Assembly: GCA_017307755.1 (NCBI GenBank)
Contig: JAFKGQ010000006.1
Location: forward strand, 62,001-126,000
DNA: 64,000 bases
Direction of reading: 5' to 3'
Origin: Chitinophagaceae bacterium
GTDB lineage: Bacteria > Bacteroidota > Bacteroidia > Chitinophagales > Chitinophagaceae
The first letter of the stretch is position 1. Every line of letters starts with the position of its first letter. The notes under the pieces were generated by a model. The model saw only the letters and a program-made list of their open reading frames with translations, was not told the DNA's origin and searched no databases. Shown here piece by piece: positions 49,695 through 58,040 of this stretch. The position numbers and the translations under genes were made by a program.

Positions 49695-52088
49695 ATGCTA
49701 AACAGACTGATCGCAATTACCGTGATACTCCTGCCCATCCTTACAACGGCTCAACCGACAGGCGCTATAAAAGGCAGGATCATCGAACAGGATACAAAAC
49801 AACCCATACCAGAAGTTACCGTCACGGTAAAAGAACGGGAGCTCACCGTCCTCACGGATAGCACAGGAGCATACAGTATCCCCAATGTCCCCGTCGGTAC
49901 TTACTCGCTTATCCTTACACACATTGGTTTCCAGGAACGCCGGATCAACGATGTCACCGTCGTACAATCCAAAACCTTTTATGTAGAGACGGAATTGCTC
50001 AACGATGACAGAAAAATGAAAGAAGTCACGGTAAGGGCTTTTCGCGGCGAAAACAACCTCCGGGTACCCGTCTCTTCTTACTCCTTCTCCAGGGAGGAGA
50101 TCTTTCGCAGTCCGGGCGCGCAGGGAGATATATTCCGGGCTATTGGTATCCTCCCGGGAGTGGTGAGTAGTGGGGGGCAGTATTCCGCCATCGCCGTCAG
50201 AGGTGAAGGGACTTCAGACAATGTTTACATGGCAGACGATATCCCGATGTTCGAAGTATCCCACCTGGAGATAGAAGGCTTTAACGCCGGCTTCAACGAC
50301 CCGAATGGCGGACGTTTCAGCATTTTTGCACCCCGGGTCATCGACAATGCCCTGTTCGAAGGAGGCGGCTTTTCAGCGCAGTACGGCCGGCGGACCTCCT
50401 CTTATCTTGGACTGGGAATAAAGGAAGGCAATAAGGAAACGCCGTTCCTCGGCGGTCAGTTCGATCTGCTGGGCGCTACCCTGATCTATGACGGCCCCGC
50501 CGGCCTTCTCAAAAACACCACCCTGTTTGCCACTGGCAGATACCAGAACTTCTCCCTGCTGGAAAAAGTGATTGGCCTTAACAGCGTGGGTACACCCGCA
50601 TACGGCGATTACATGATAAAGACAACCACCGGGCTTAATAAAGCAAATAAGCTTTCTTTCATCGCAATGTTTAACCCAGAATCCTTCACCAGGGATATCG
50701 ACGATTTTTCAAAAAGCCCCAGCCTCAACAAAGACAATAGCTCCAACTTCATCGGCAGGTCAAAAACAAGCAAGGCTGTGCTTGGGCTCAGCCTGCGGAC
50801 ATTGACAGGCAGGAACAGTTATCTAAAGAATATACTGTATTACAGGAACAAACATGTCGACAACAACCTTGGGGTAGCATGGCCCACCGTCGATGCAGAA
50901 GGGAATATCATAAAAAAAGAAAATATTCCTTATGAGGACGATCAGCGTCATATAAAGGACGATCAGCAGGAGCTCGGCTATCGCTCTATTTTCACCCTGC
51001 ATGGAAAGAACGTCACCGCCACCGTTGGCGCCGACCTGGCTAGGATTGACCTGGACTACACACGGACATTAAAACATACGGACACCATTTATACATTTGG
51101 ACCTGACGACCAGCTGCCCGCCATCGATCATTATTATCTCATCCTGCAACCTTCGGATTTCAACTCCCGTTTTAAAGACCATACCTATAATGCCTCGGGA
51201 TATCTTGACCTTTCCTTCACCCTATTCGATTGGCTTACCCTGAATCCCGGTGTAAGATTCGACCACACCGGCTTCTCCAGACAAAATACCTTTTCACCCA
51301 GGGTCAGTGGCAGTATCGCCATTGACACCCGTCAGAGTATAAATTTCGCAGCGGGCGTTTATTACGGCGATCCTTCCTATTCCGACATCGCCGGTCAGGC
51401 GCCGGGGCATGTCCTCAAAAGCCAGCGGACCATCCAATATATCCTTGGATATAAATATTACTTCTCGCCAGACCTCAAACTCACGGCCGAAGGCTGGTAC
51501 AAGAACTTTGATGAACAGGTGGTACAACCCTCTTCCAGCAAACCCTATATGAATAACAACGGTGTCGGATATGCTTATGGTGGTGATATCAGTCTTGTCC
51601 GACGGCTTTCCAGGAACTATTACGGGCAGATAAGCTATTCTTATATGGTGTCAAAAAGAGACGATCACATCGGCGACGGCGTAGGGAAATACGATTACAT
51701 ATTCAGCATCCCTCACTCCTTCAGTCTGCTGGGAAGCTATACACCCAATAATAAATGGATATTCTCCGGCAAGTTCAGGTACTCCTCCGGACGACCGACC
51801 GATAGCTATATCACGCATTCCAATATTTTTAATACCTCGAATGTACCCAGATATTCACAACAGATCCTGGGGAAAAATGGCGCCCGGCAAAAAGACTTTA
51901 TAAGCCTGGATCTCCGCGCTGATTACAAATGGCGGATGAAAAAGGCATTCTGGACGGCTTTTATGGATATAGTGGATATAAACAACCGGTTCAACCAAAG
52001 CTCCGCTATATTCCAACCCCTCACCGGGAACGTCTTTTACCTGGGGCTGGCCATCTTCCCCACTTTTGGCCTGCGCATTGATTGGTAA
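49695..52088 (+). CDS. TonB-dependent receptor with carboxypeptidase-like N-terminal domain
   Basis: The 797-residue protein has a signal peptide (MLNRLIAITVILLPILTTAQ), a carboxypeptidase-regulatory-like domain (about 22-110, AIKGRIIEQDTKQPIPEVTVTV), a plug (IGILPGVVSSGGQYSAIAVRGEG, DNVYMADDIPMFEVSHLE) and a barrel ending in FPTFGLRIDW. It belongs to the general TonB receptor class, not to SusC (no partner susD). The imported substrate is unknown. The upstream promoter matches the one before the ECF41 sigma factor encoded 69 bp downstream, so expression of this receptor is probably switched on by that sigma factor. Confidence 0.9.
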   Translation: MLNRLIAITVILLPILTTAQPTGAIKGRIIEQDTKQPIPEVTVTVKERELTVLTDSTGAYSIPNVPVGTYSLILTHIGFQERRINDVTVVQSKTFYVETELLNDDRKMKEVTVRAFRGENNLRVPVSSYSFSREEIFRSPGAQGDIFRAIGILPGVVSSGGQYSAIAVRGEGTSDNVYMADDIPMFEVSHLEIEGFNAGFNDPNGGRFSIFAPRVIDNALFEGGGFSAQYGRRTSSYLGLGIKEGNKETPFLGGQFDLLGATLIYDGPAGLLKNTTLFATGRYQNFSLLEKVIGLNSVGTPAYGDYMIKTTTGLNKANKLSFIAMFNPESFTRDIDDFSKSPSLNKDNSSNFIGRSKTSKAVLGLSLRTLTGRNSYLKNILYYRNKHVDNNLGVAWPTVDAEGNIIKKENIPYEDDQRHIKDDQQELGYRSIFTLHGKNVTATVGADLARIDLDYTRTLKHTDTIYTFGPDDQLPAIDHYYLILQPSDFNSRFKDHTYNASGYLDLSFTLFDWLTLNPGVRFDHTGFSRQNTFSPRVSGSIAIDTRQSINFAAGVYYGDPSYSDIAGQAPGHVLKSQRTIQYILGYKYYFSPDLKLTAEGWYKNFDEQVVQPSSSKPYMNNNGVGYAYGGDISLVRRLSRNYYGQISYSYMVSKRDDHIGDGVGKYDYIFSIPHSFSLLGSYTPNNKWIFSGKFRYSSGRPTDSYITHSNIFNTSNVPRYSQQILGKNGARQKDFISLDLRADYKWRMKKAFWTAFMDIVDINNRFNQSSAIFQPLTGNVFYLGLAIFPTFGLRIDW

Positions 52089-52118
52089 TCAAATACTTAA
52101 ATTGCATATTACAAATCA

Positions 52119-52149
52119 TGTCACAAATAAGGTCCCTAAATTGTCTAAT
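52119..52149 (+). promoter_or_regulatory. Predicted ECF41-type autoregulatory promoter
   Basis: TGTCACA (52119-52125), 17 bp, then GTCTAAT (52143-52149), 8 bp before the ATG of the sigma factor. Both blocks and spacing equal those at 49644-49674. The shared spacer block ATAAGG.GTCCCT or AATAAGGTCCCT is similar too but shifted. The message would be almost leaderless. Confidence 0.78.
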
Positions 52150-52157
52150 AGTAGATC

Positions 52158-53075
52158 ATGGATACCAAGACAGAAACATTCCTGGAATATAAGGCATTGC
52201 TATTCTCTATAGCCTATAATATGCTCGGTAATATTGACCAGGCAGAGGATATGGTACAGGACACCTATCTGAAATGGATGGATATACCGTCGGGCAATGT
52301 AAAACATACAAAAGCATTCCTGGTAAAGATCATTACCAACAAATGCATCAATCACCTGGGTAGCGCCAAAGTGCAAAGGGAAAAATACATCGGGATATGG
52401 CTACCTGAACCTTTACAGGATTATAGCCGGGACAACGCCCAAAACAGGATAGAATCCTATCATGCCCTGTCCATCGGTCTGATGGTGCTGCTGGAAAAAC
52501 TGACGGCGCAGGAGAGGGCCATCTTTCTGTTAAAAGAGATCTTTTCATACGACTATTACGAACTGGCGGAAATATTTGATAAGACGGCCGACAACTGCAG
52601 ACAGATACTAAAAAGAGCAAAAGATAATCTTGGCAAAGACACCCGGCGCTTTGAAGTGGACATGAGGGTACATGAAAGGATACTCAACAACTTCCTGCAA
52701 GCTATCTCGGAAGGCAACATGGAAGAGCTCATACATTTGCTAAAGGAAGACATCCACCTCTTTGCCGATGGCGGAGGAAAGTCCATCGTCGTTCAGAGCC
52801 AGCGTCTTTCGGCCTTCCCCAAACCCATCCAGGGCCGGGAGAATGTCGGCAGGCTCTTGTTGAGTGTAACTCCCAAATTCAGAGATTCTGTCCCCGGTTT
52901 CAATCGGGAAGTGATCTTCGCCAATGGTATGCCAACTATTGTTTCTTACTCAGGCGATACTCCCCTAAGCGTCGTCTCATTGGAGATCGATGACGAAGGC
53001 ATACGGAATATATACGTACAGACGAATCCAGATAAATTGAAACATTTAAAGAAACAACAAAACACATCGTTATGA
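52158..53075 (+). CDS. ECF41-family RNA polymerase sigma factor with SnoaL-like C-terminal domain
   Basis: The 305-residue protein has sigma region 2 (ALLFSIAYNMLGNIDQAEDMVQDTYLKW) and region 4 (LTAQERAIFLLKEIFSYDYYELAEIF), then a SnoaL-like domain from about 175 to the end. All three ECF41 marks are visible: WLPEP at 81-85 in the linker, DGGGK at 204-208 and NPDKL at 290-294. In ECF41 proteins the fused C-terminal domain replaces an anti-sigma factor and tunes activity. Family members usually sit next to a carboxymuconolactone decarboxylase, oxidoreductase or epimerase gene; here the partner appears to be the NAD(P)-binding protein two genes downstream. The stop overlaps the next start (ATGA). 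Confidence 0.95.
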   Translation: MDTKTETFLEYKALLFSIAYNMLGNIDQAEDMVQDTYLKWMDIPSGNVKHTKAFLVKIITNKCINHLGSAKVQREKYIGIWLPEPLQDYSRDNAQNRIESYHALSIGLMVLLEKLTAQERAIFLLKEIFSYDYYELAEIFDKTADNCRQILKRAKDNLGKDTRRFEVDMRVHERILNNFLQAISEGNMEELIHLLKEDIHLFADGGGKSIVVQSQRLSAFPKPIQGRENVGRLLLSVTPKFRDSVPGFNREVIFANGMPTIVSYSGDTPLSVVSLEIDDEGIRNIYVQTNPDKLKHLKKQQNTSL

Positions 53076-53545
53076 CATCACTGACACTCCTGAATTTTCT
53101 TCTCGTTCTGCATGTCGTTGGGTTTACAACCATGGCAGGTACAGTATTGGCCGACTTCACCATCAATAGAAGATCGAACAGATATCTTACGTCCGATAAA
53201 CTAAAAGCGCTATCCATATTGGAGGGCACCGCCTTTTTCCCGGCCTTGATCGGCATAGGGGTAGGACTCCTGCTTATCACTGGCATCAGTATGGTCGTCA
53301 TCCTGAAAGGCGCCGTCACCAGTATGCTGTGGTTTAAGGTAAAAATGATCCTCGTATTGCTCATAATAGTCAATGGAGGCGGCCCCATGAGAAGGAACGT
53401 TGCAAACCTGAAGCTGCTGTTATCCGAGAGCACAGGTAACAATAATGGCCGCATTCTTGCGCTCAAAGGCAGGATGACCGTCGCCCACAGCATCCAGATG
53501 ATATTATTCCTCGCTATCTTTATTTTAAGCGTCTTCCGTTTTTAA
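53072..53545 (+). CDS. Small four-helix membrane protein (DUF2269-like)
   Basis: The 157-residue protein has four hydrophobic helices near 5-28, 50-75, 83-105 and 138-156. The start (LLNFLLVLHVVGFTTMAGTVLADF) with a His in the first helix, and MLWFKVKMILVLLIIVNGG, resemble DUF2269-type proteins, but the match is not certain. Its start overlaps the sigma factor stop by 4 bp, and the NAD(P)-binding protein gene follows 2 bp later, so the three are translated as one unit. A role with the ECF41 oxidoreductase partner at the membrane is inference. Confidence 0.8.
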   Translation: MTSLTLLNFLLVLHVVGFTTMAGTVLADFTINRRSNRYLTSDKLKALSILEGTAFFPALIGIGVGLLLITGISMVVILKGAVTSMLWFKVKMILVLLIIVNGGGPMRRNVANLKLLLSESTGNNNGRILALKGRMTVAHSIQMILFLAIFILSVFRF

Positions 53546-53547
53546 CC

Positions 53548-54201
53548 ATGGCACAACAACATATAATGATCATAGGTGCCAATGGAGGTATTGGCAGACA
53601 GACAGTAGAATTGGCTTTGAAAGCAGGGTATCATGTTACGGCAGTATTGCGTCAGCCGGCAAATCTGCCCCTTACCCATCCACACCTGGAAAAAGTACAG
53701 GGCGACGTAATGCACCCGCAGTCTTTTGAAAGATACATGAACGACCAGGATGTGGTCATCTCCGCACTGGGTGTAAAAGGCGGACTACTGAGTGATAAAC
53801 CGACCACACTCTACTCGCAAGGCAATGCAAACCTTATCGGGCTCATGCAGCAACATGACATAAGGAGAGGATATTTTATCTCCGCTTCCGCCCTTGATAT
53901 CAGCCCTGTAATGCCCATCTTCGTCAGGTTTGCAGCAAAATATATTTTGCAGCGGCTTTTACGGCACATGTATGACGATCTGCGCGAAATGGAGAAATTG
54001 GTAAAGGCCAGCAGCCTCGAATGGACGATCGTCCGCCCTCCCAGATTAACAAATAAGCCCTTAACAGGCAGCTATCGTTTTTCCATCAACAGCTTTCTAA
54101 AGAACTGTCTTAGCATTTCCCGGGCGGATGTAGCGCATTTTATGATAAACAATACATCCAACAAAGAGATTTACCAGACGACTGTAGAGGTCGGTTACTA
54201 A
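53548..54201 (+). CDS. NAD(P)-binding protein of the NmrA / atypical SDR group
   Basis: The 217-residue protein starts with a Rossmann nucleotide-binding loop (IMIIGANGGIGRQTVELAL) and a second strand ending in Arg (VTAVLRQP), suggesting NADP(H). Further motifs are VVISALGVKG and LEWTIVRPPRLTN, as in NAD(P)H-binding epimerase or reductase-like proteins. The classical YxxxK pair is not seen. It is the third gene of the ECF41 operon, matching the oxidoreductase or epimerase usually found with this sigma group. The substrate is unknown. Its stop overlaps the stop of the convergent hypothetical gene within CTAA. Confidence 0.88.
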   Translation: MAQQHIMIIGANGGIGRQTVELALKAGYHVTAVLRQPANLPLTHPHLEKVQGDVMHPQSFERYMNDQDVVISALGVKGGLLSDKPTTLYSQGNANLIGLMQQHDIRRGYFISASALDISPVMPIFVRFAAKYILQRLLRHMYDDLREMEKLVKASSLEWTIVRPPRLTNKPLTGSYRFSINSFLKNCLSISRADVAHFMINNTSNKEIYQTTVEVGY

Positions 54202-54638
54202 GCCAGTTCCATCTCCAATTCGTACCCGGCAAGGGAGAAAAGGAAGTTTTGCAGTTGGTGAAGATAACGCAGGCTTACCTGCGAAGGTATCGGCTGTCTC
54301 AGACGTAACCCTTCATCGCCGAATTCAAAGTCCATGTGGCTATTACCCACTTTCAGGATCCATTCATCGCGCACATAGTTGCGGAACCCACACTTTTCCA
54401 AAACTTTCGGTGTTAATGAAATGGGGTCTATTTCCTGGAATTCGGATTCCTTTACCACCTCGATAACCTGGGTCATATAGGCCGTCTTATAAGATTTGCC
54501 TACAGCGGCCATTTCCTGCGTCACCTTTATCTGGGTGTCGTAAACGAGTGTATTGCTGAGGATTTGCTGAACTGTGATGATCTCACCGTGTTGTGTCTGT
54601 ACCTTGTTCCCGTAGCGGAGTTCTTTTGCTTGTATCAT
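54198..54638 (-). CDS. Hypothetical protein of a phage- or mobile-element-associated Bacteroidota type
   Basis: I place the start at the ATG at 54638 (MIQAKELRYGNKVQTQHGEI), giving 146 residues. The frame continues upstream to 54884 but there it overlaps the methyltransferase gene and is not protein-like. The layout fits a small protein seen many times in Bacteroidota phages and integrative elements: a start like ELRYGNKV, a middle with PISLTPKVLEKCGF, and an end YLHQLQNFLFSLAGYELEM. No function is known. No other phage gene is present. The 133 bp between it and the methyltransferase gene on the same strand carry no gene. Confidence 0.7.
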   Translation of the reverse strand: MIQAKELRYGNKVQTQHGEIITVQQILSNTLVYDTQIKVTQEMAAVGKSYKTAYMTQVIEVVKESEFQEIDPISLTPKVLEKCGFRNYVRDEWILKVGNSHMDFEFGDEGLRLRQPIPSQVSLRYLHQLQNFLFSLAGYELEMELA

Positions 54639-54771
54639 AGAGTCTATTTTATACAATGAAATACAATGGATTAATACATGGTATTTCAAGGGCATAGACT
54701 CTGTAAGAGGATCAACTGAACGCACAAGATACTGGGCGTTCCCGAAATTTGCAAGCGCTGGGGCCTCCGAG

Positions 54772-55470
54772 TTATCCACATCCTTGTTTTCCGTACGAGG
54801 AGTTAACATAGTAAGCATCCACTGCTTCCTGCCCAGTATAGTTGGGTCCGGCCTGATCGCTGGCGCCTTCAAACGACAATCCAAATTTAATTATCCTTGG
54901 TCCTTCGCATGTCAATAGTTTCTTCTTGCGATCATACATGATGCCATGTTTAACTAAAATATCTTTTAAATACGAACCGGAAACTTTAATATTCTGCAGA
55001 TCGATGTTAGCCACAAACCTTCCATGTTCAGTTAAGGCCCCACATGCCATTTCCAGTACGCGCAATTTATCTCCCACATAATGCAATCCATGGATACATG
55101 TAATAAGATCATATCTGTCATCAGCGATCCAGTCAACCACAGACGCAGCCTCCCATTTCAAACAAGTTATAGAAGGAGGAATAAGTTGAAATTCATCTAT
55201 AAGATCAATACCCTTCAATACAGCTTTGTTCTGTAATTCATGCTCCGCCAGATCGACAGCGCATTGCATTAAGGCGTTCCCTTTTCCGCAGCACAGGTCC
55301 AGCCACTTTCCCTGACCGGTGCGACCTATACACGTCCGTAGAAATTGCTCCGGCTTAAAATATATTTCGTGTTCATAACTGTTGATCCCACTTGCCCTTC
55401 GCTCCCTGTTCATCCTGTTATTCGCAACAACAGTAGACCAGATCAATTCTTTTTCAGTCAATAGTTTCAT
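54772..55470 (-). CDS. Class I SAM-dependent methyltransferase
   Basis: The 232-residue protein has a Rossmann-type methyltransferase core: motif I WLDLCCGKGNAL near 56-67, the acidic end of strand 2 LKGIDLIDE, and a motif IV-like YDLITCIHGLHYVGD. The N-terminal part (SYEHEIYFKPEQFL) is typical of stand-alone small-molecule methyltransferases. The substrate is unknown. It is the upstream gene of a minus-strand pair with the phage-type hypothetical protein; the region 55471-55634 upstream is AT-rich and holds the divergent promoters. Confidence 0.82.
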   Translation of the reverse strand: MKLLTEKELIWSTVVANNRMNRERRASGINSYEHEIYFKPEQFLRTCIGRTGQGKWLDLCCGKGNALMQCAVDLAEHELQNKAVLKGIDLIDEFQLIPPSITCLKWEAASVVDWIADDRYDLITCIHGLHYVGDKLRVLEMACGALTEHGRFVANIDLQNIKVSGSYLKDILVKHGIMYDRKKKLLTCEGPRIIKFGLSFEGASDQAGPNYTGQEAVDAYYVNSSYGKQGCG

Positions 55471-55605
55471 AGTACAATATACTCCTTGGAGCTCATATCA
55501 CCCAACCTATCAAACCATTTATAATCAATACTCTATACACATTTTTAACACATTAAAGATCATAAAACCCATCATAAGTTGTCTATGCAACGAAGATACC
55601 TCGCC

Positions 55606-55619
55606 GTACATTTGTGTAC
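55606..55619 (+). promoter_or_regulatory. -7 box inside an inverted repeat before the 48-residue ORF
   Basis: GTACA (55606-55610) TTTG TGTAC (55615-55619) forms a perfect 5-bp inverted repeat. It contains TACATTTG (55607-55614), a perfect TAnnTTTG -7 box, about 20 bp before the ATG at 55635. No -33 element at the right distance was seen. Confidence 0.5.
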
Positions 55620-55634
55620 ATAAAACACATAACT

Positions 55635-55781
55635 ATGAAGTCGCTTATCAAACAATTATTCTTCGACAGGGAAGTGGTAGAAGCCGCAAAAGTCGCCAAA
55701 GCCAACAGGGAAATACTCTATACTCAGCTGATCAATGGTAGGATCACGATGAAGGAATACATCGCAATGACGGCCAGATAG
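55635..55781 (+). CDS. Small hypothetical protein (48 aa)
   Basis: The ATG-started frame of 48 codons is mostly helical and has no signal peptide (MKSLIKQLFFDREVVEAAKV, then NREILYTQLINGRITMKEYI). It is preceded by a perfect -7 box and it ends 5 bp from the convergent sorting-domain gene. The sequence looks like a real small protein (balanced amphipathic helix, good start context AACTATG). The family is not recognised. Confidence 0.5.
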   Translation: MKSLIKQLFFDREVVEAAKVAKANREILYTQLINGRITMKEYIAMTAR

Positions 55782-55786
55782 AGGCC

Positions 55787-56722
55787 TTACTCCACAATTA
55801 CTTTCTGTGCCAATCCACCGGGCTGTCCCGGTCGGGTCACCTGAATAATATAGACCCCAGCCGCCAATCCTCCTGGCATCTCCCAGGTATCCACCTGAGA
55901 TGAACTACCCACCTCCACCACTCGCGCCAGGATCAATGCACCGGTGACGCTAAGCAGGTTCACCTTGTAGGTCCCCGGCTCCGACTGCCAGGCAAGATGC
56001 AAAGCGCTTTCCCTCCTCACCGGGTTGGGATAGATATGCAGTTCCTGCTTTGGAAGGATGCGCAGCGCCGTCAATGTATCTTTCACAAATTGTTTTATCG
56101 TATCCACCGGGGAGCTTTGTCTTATCGTGATCTCACCCGTAAATACATTTTCAGGACTGTCTGCAGGCATACAGGAAATATTCTTTTTCTGCAGGTCCAT
56201 GGTATCCACAGGAGGAGCTTCCACCCCGGGAATAGTATCCTCTATCTGTACGCTTATATCCCCCATCAGCGTACCAGGGGTTTCCACTTCAACTACCTTC
56301 ACCGTCGTATCCAATTCAATCTGTGGCATTACTGCCCCCAGCAAAACACCCTCTGTTCTATCCGTTTTTGGCGGTGTAGACAACTGTAAATGTATAGCAC
56401 CCTTTAAGTCCGTATGATGAGGCATGCTCCCGTCAGCCGTTAGCATCAATCCCGCCAACAGCAGTTGCCATCTCTTTCCTCCATTCCTTTGAACAGGAGA
56501 CATAGGCACTAATCTCCTGTTAATCTGGCTCGGCAAAAGCCGTCCGCAAACATTTGAACCTGCCCGGGTCATATACCGGATGATCTCCATGTCGCTCATT
56601 CCAGTGAGATCTACGACAGTCTTTTCACAAACAGCACAATGCCTGCCATCCTCCGTCGGCAGCATTTTTTCCCATTTCTCGTGACAGGGTGTTGGGATAT
56701 GAAGTTGTATAGGTTTTGGCAT
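55787..56722 (-). CDS. Type IX secretion (Por) sorting-domain protein with N-terminal Cys-rich domain
   Basis: About 311 residues from the ATG at 56722 (MPKPIQLHIPTPCHEKWEKM). The first 75 residues hold a Bacteroidota-specific domain with spaced cysteines (PCHEKW, GRHCAVCEKTVVDLTGM, NVCGRLLPSQINRRLV), followed by a hydrophobic helix (WQLLLAGLMLTADGS). A long Pro/Thr/Val-rich region follows. The last 80 residues match the type A sorting domain: LHIYPNPVRRESALHLAWQ, then LPGGLAAGVYIIQV-like wording (MPGGLAAGVYIIQVTRPG) and QKVIVE. There is no N-terminal signal peptide, so how it would reach the type IX system is unclear; the internal helix may anchor it. No function is known. Confidence 0.83.
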   Translation of the reverse strand: MPKPIQLHIPTPCHEKWEKMLPTEDGRHCAVCEKTVVDLTGMSDMEIIRYMTRAGSNVCGRLLPSQINRRLVPMSPVQRNGGKRWQLLLAGLMLTADGSMPHHTDLKGAIHLQLSTPPKTDRTEGVLLGAVMPQIELDTTVKVVEVETPGTLMGDISVQIEDTIPGVEAPPVDTMDLQKKNISCMPADSPENVFTGEITIRQSSPVDTIKQFVKDTLTALRILPKQELHIYPNPVRRESALHLAWQSEPGTYKVNLLSVTGALILARVVEVGSSSQVDTWEMPGGLAAGVYIIQVTRPGQPGGLAQKVIVE

Positions 56723-56793
56723 AAGGGGGAATTTCCCCTTAAGATGCATAAAAAAGCAGATTGCATAACCCGTTAAGGTAATAACCCGCCAGC

Positions 56794-57876
56794 CTATTGC
56801 CCCTTCTTACTTTCAAGATAGGGCTGTCGGTACTTCAGCAGAAATAGCTTCTTGGAATCCTGATAAGCGCTCACAGCGCCGATGATATTCATAAACCTGA
56901 TATAACACCAGGCAAGATCGATCTGATAGCTTAAAAATCCGCTTCTTGCGCTGGAAGGAAAAAGATGATGGTTATTGTGCCACTCACCGGCCACATATCC
57001 CGGCCAGATCTGGTTGATGGAAAGGTCCTTCCGGTTAAAATCGGACCCTTCGCGATGCTTGTCCTTACCTTTTCCATGCCCCTCATAATTGAATGTCCTG
57101 ACACCTATCGCCCAAAAACCAGCCGCGCCAAATAGAGTAAAAACCAGGCCAGGTCCTCCGATCAGGTAAAATACCACTGCCCAGAAAGCCCAGTTAAGCA
57201 GCGACCCGGCGATGGTCCGCACCGGGTTGGCAATCGAACCCCAACGTTGATATTGTTGATACGTATTGGAGCTCACCCCCGTATGGTCCATCAGCTTACA
57301 AACGCGGCCGTATTCAGCTTCCGTAAGGTCATGAGCTATGGGTTGGTGATTCACGTCGGCAAGAAAACAATATAAAAAGCCGGCCGTAGCATTGTAGGGG
57401 TCTCCCGGTTCATCCGATTTGGCATGATGGACGTGATGTGAGATCACATAGATCTCTTCCGGAATGATGCGGATCGTAAGGTTTCGCGTGACAAATCGCC
57501 AGAACTTGTTCCTGAATGTATATGCGTTGTGCGTACAATATCGATGGTACCAGATAGTGCCATGCGTACCCATGACGATCATGCTATAAATAAAAGCAAT
57601 ACCCAGCAGATAAAAATTAAAGTACTGGAATAAAAATATAAAAAGACAGGGGGTCAGCAGTATGACCTTGGACCAGCCCATAAAGGCCAGCCAGTTCTTT
57701 CGCGTCCTGAATACATTCAGCCGGGAAGTGAATTCTTTCAATAGCTGTCGGGAAGAGGGAATGATCAACTGATTCTCCGGGCATTTCCAGCCATAAGAAG
57801 GAGGCCTTAGGACATGGTCCATAAGATTATTTACTCTCTCTGTATGTGCGGAGGTGGATGGGTTGATAATGGGCAT
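56794..57876 (-). CDS. Acyl-CoA / fatty acid desaturase
   Basis: The 360-residue membrane protein carries the three His boxes of the front of the desaturase superfamily: HRYCTHN (after GTIWYHRYCTHN), HHVHHAKSDEPGDP and WHNNHHLFPSSARSG. Hydrophobic pairs lie around 65-105 and 225-255. Such enzymes put a double bond into fatty acyl chains and adjust membrane fluidity. The gene is transcribed away from the Crp/Fnr regulator gene at 58041 across 164 bp, which may therefore control it. An N-terminal extension of about 50 residues is variable in the family. Confidence 0.92.
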   Translation of the reverse strand: MPIINPSTSAHTERVNNLMDHVLRPPSYGWKCPENQLIIPSSRQLLKEFTSRLNVFRTRKNWLAFMGWSKVILLTPCLFIFLFQYFNFYLLGIAFIYSMIVMGTHGTIWYHRYCTHNAYTFRNKFWRFVTRNLTIRIIPEEIYVISHHVHHAKSDEPGDPYNATAGFLYCFLADVNHQPIAHDLTEAEYGRVCKLMDHTGVSSNTYQQYQRWGSIANPVRTIAGSLLNWAFWAVVFYLIGGPGLVFTLFGAAGFWAIGVRTFNYEGHGKGKDKHREGSDFNRKDLSINQIWPGYVAGEWHNNHHLFPSSARSGFLSYQIDLAWCYIRFMNIIGAVSAYQDSKKLFLLKYRQPYLESKKGQ

Positions 57877-58040
57877 GAATACTTAAAAAAATGATGTATG
57901 TAATGTAACGGTAAAATCAGCAATATCGTACATCGGACTGTGAATGAATTCACAATATATCATCAATCGTACCCCTTCCGGGCATTTTTCTTAATTTCAT
58001 CAAAGACGTCCTCGAAACAAACCGATTTTACAAAGAAATA

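Noticed and set aside
54639-54884. N-terminal extension of the phage-type hypothetical protein
   Set aside because: It overlaps the methyltransferase gene in another frame and lacks family similarity; the ATG at 54638 gives the usual family start.
55382-55741. 119-codon + strand frame over the methyltransferase start region
   Set aside because: Crosses the intergenic region and overlaps the better 48-codon ORF; composition is not protein-like.
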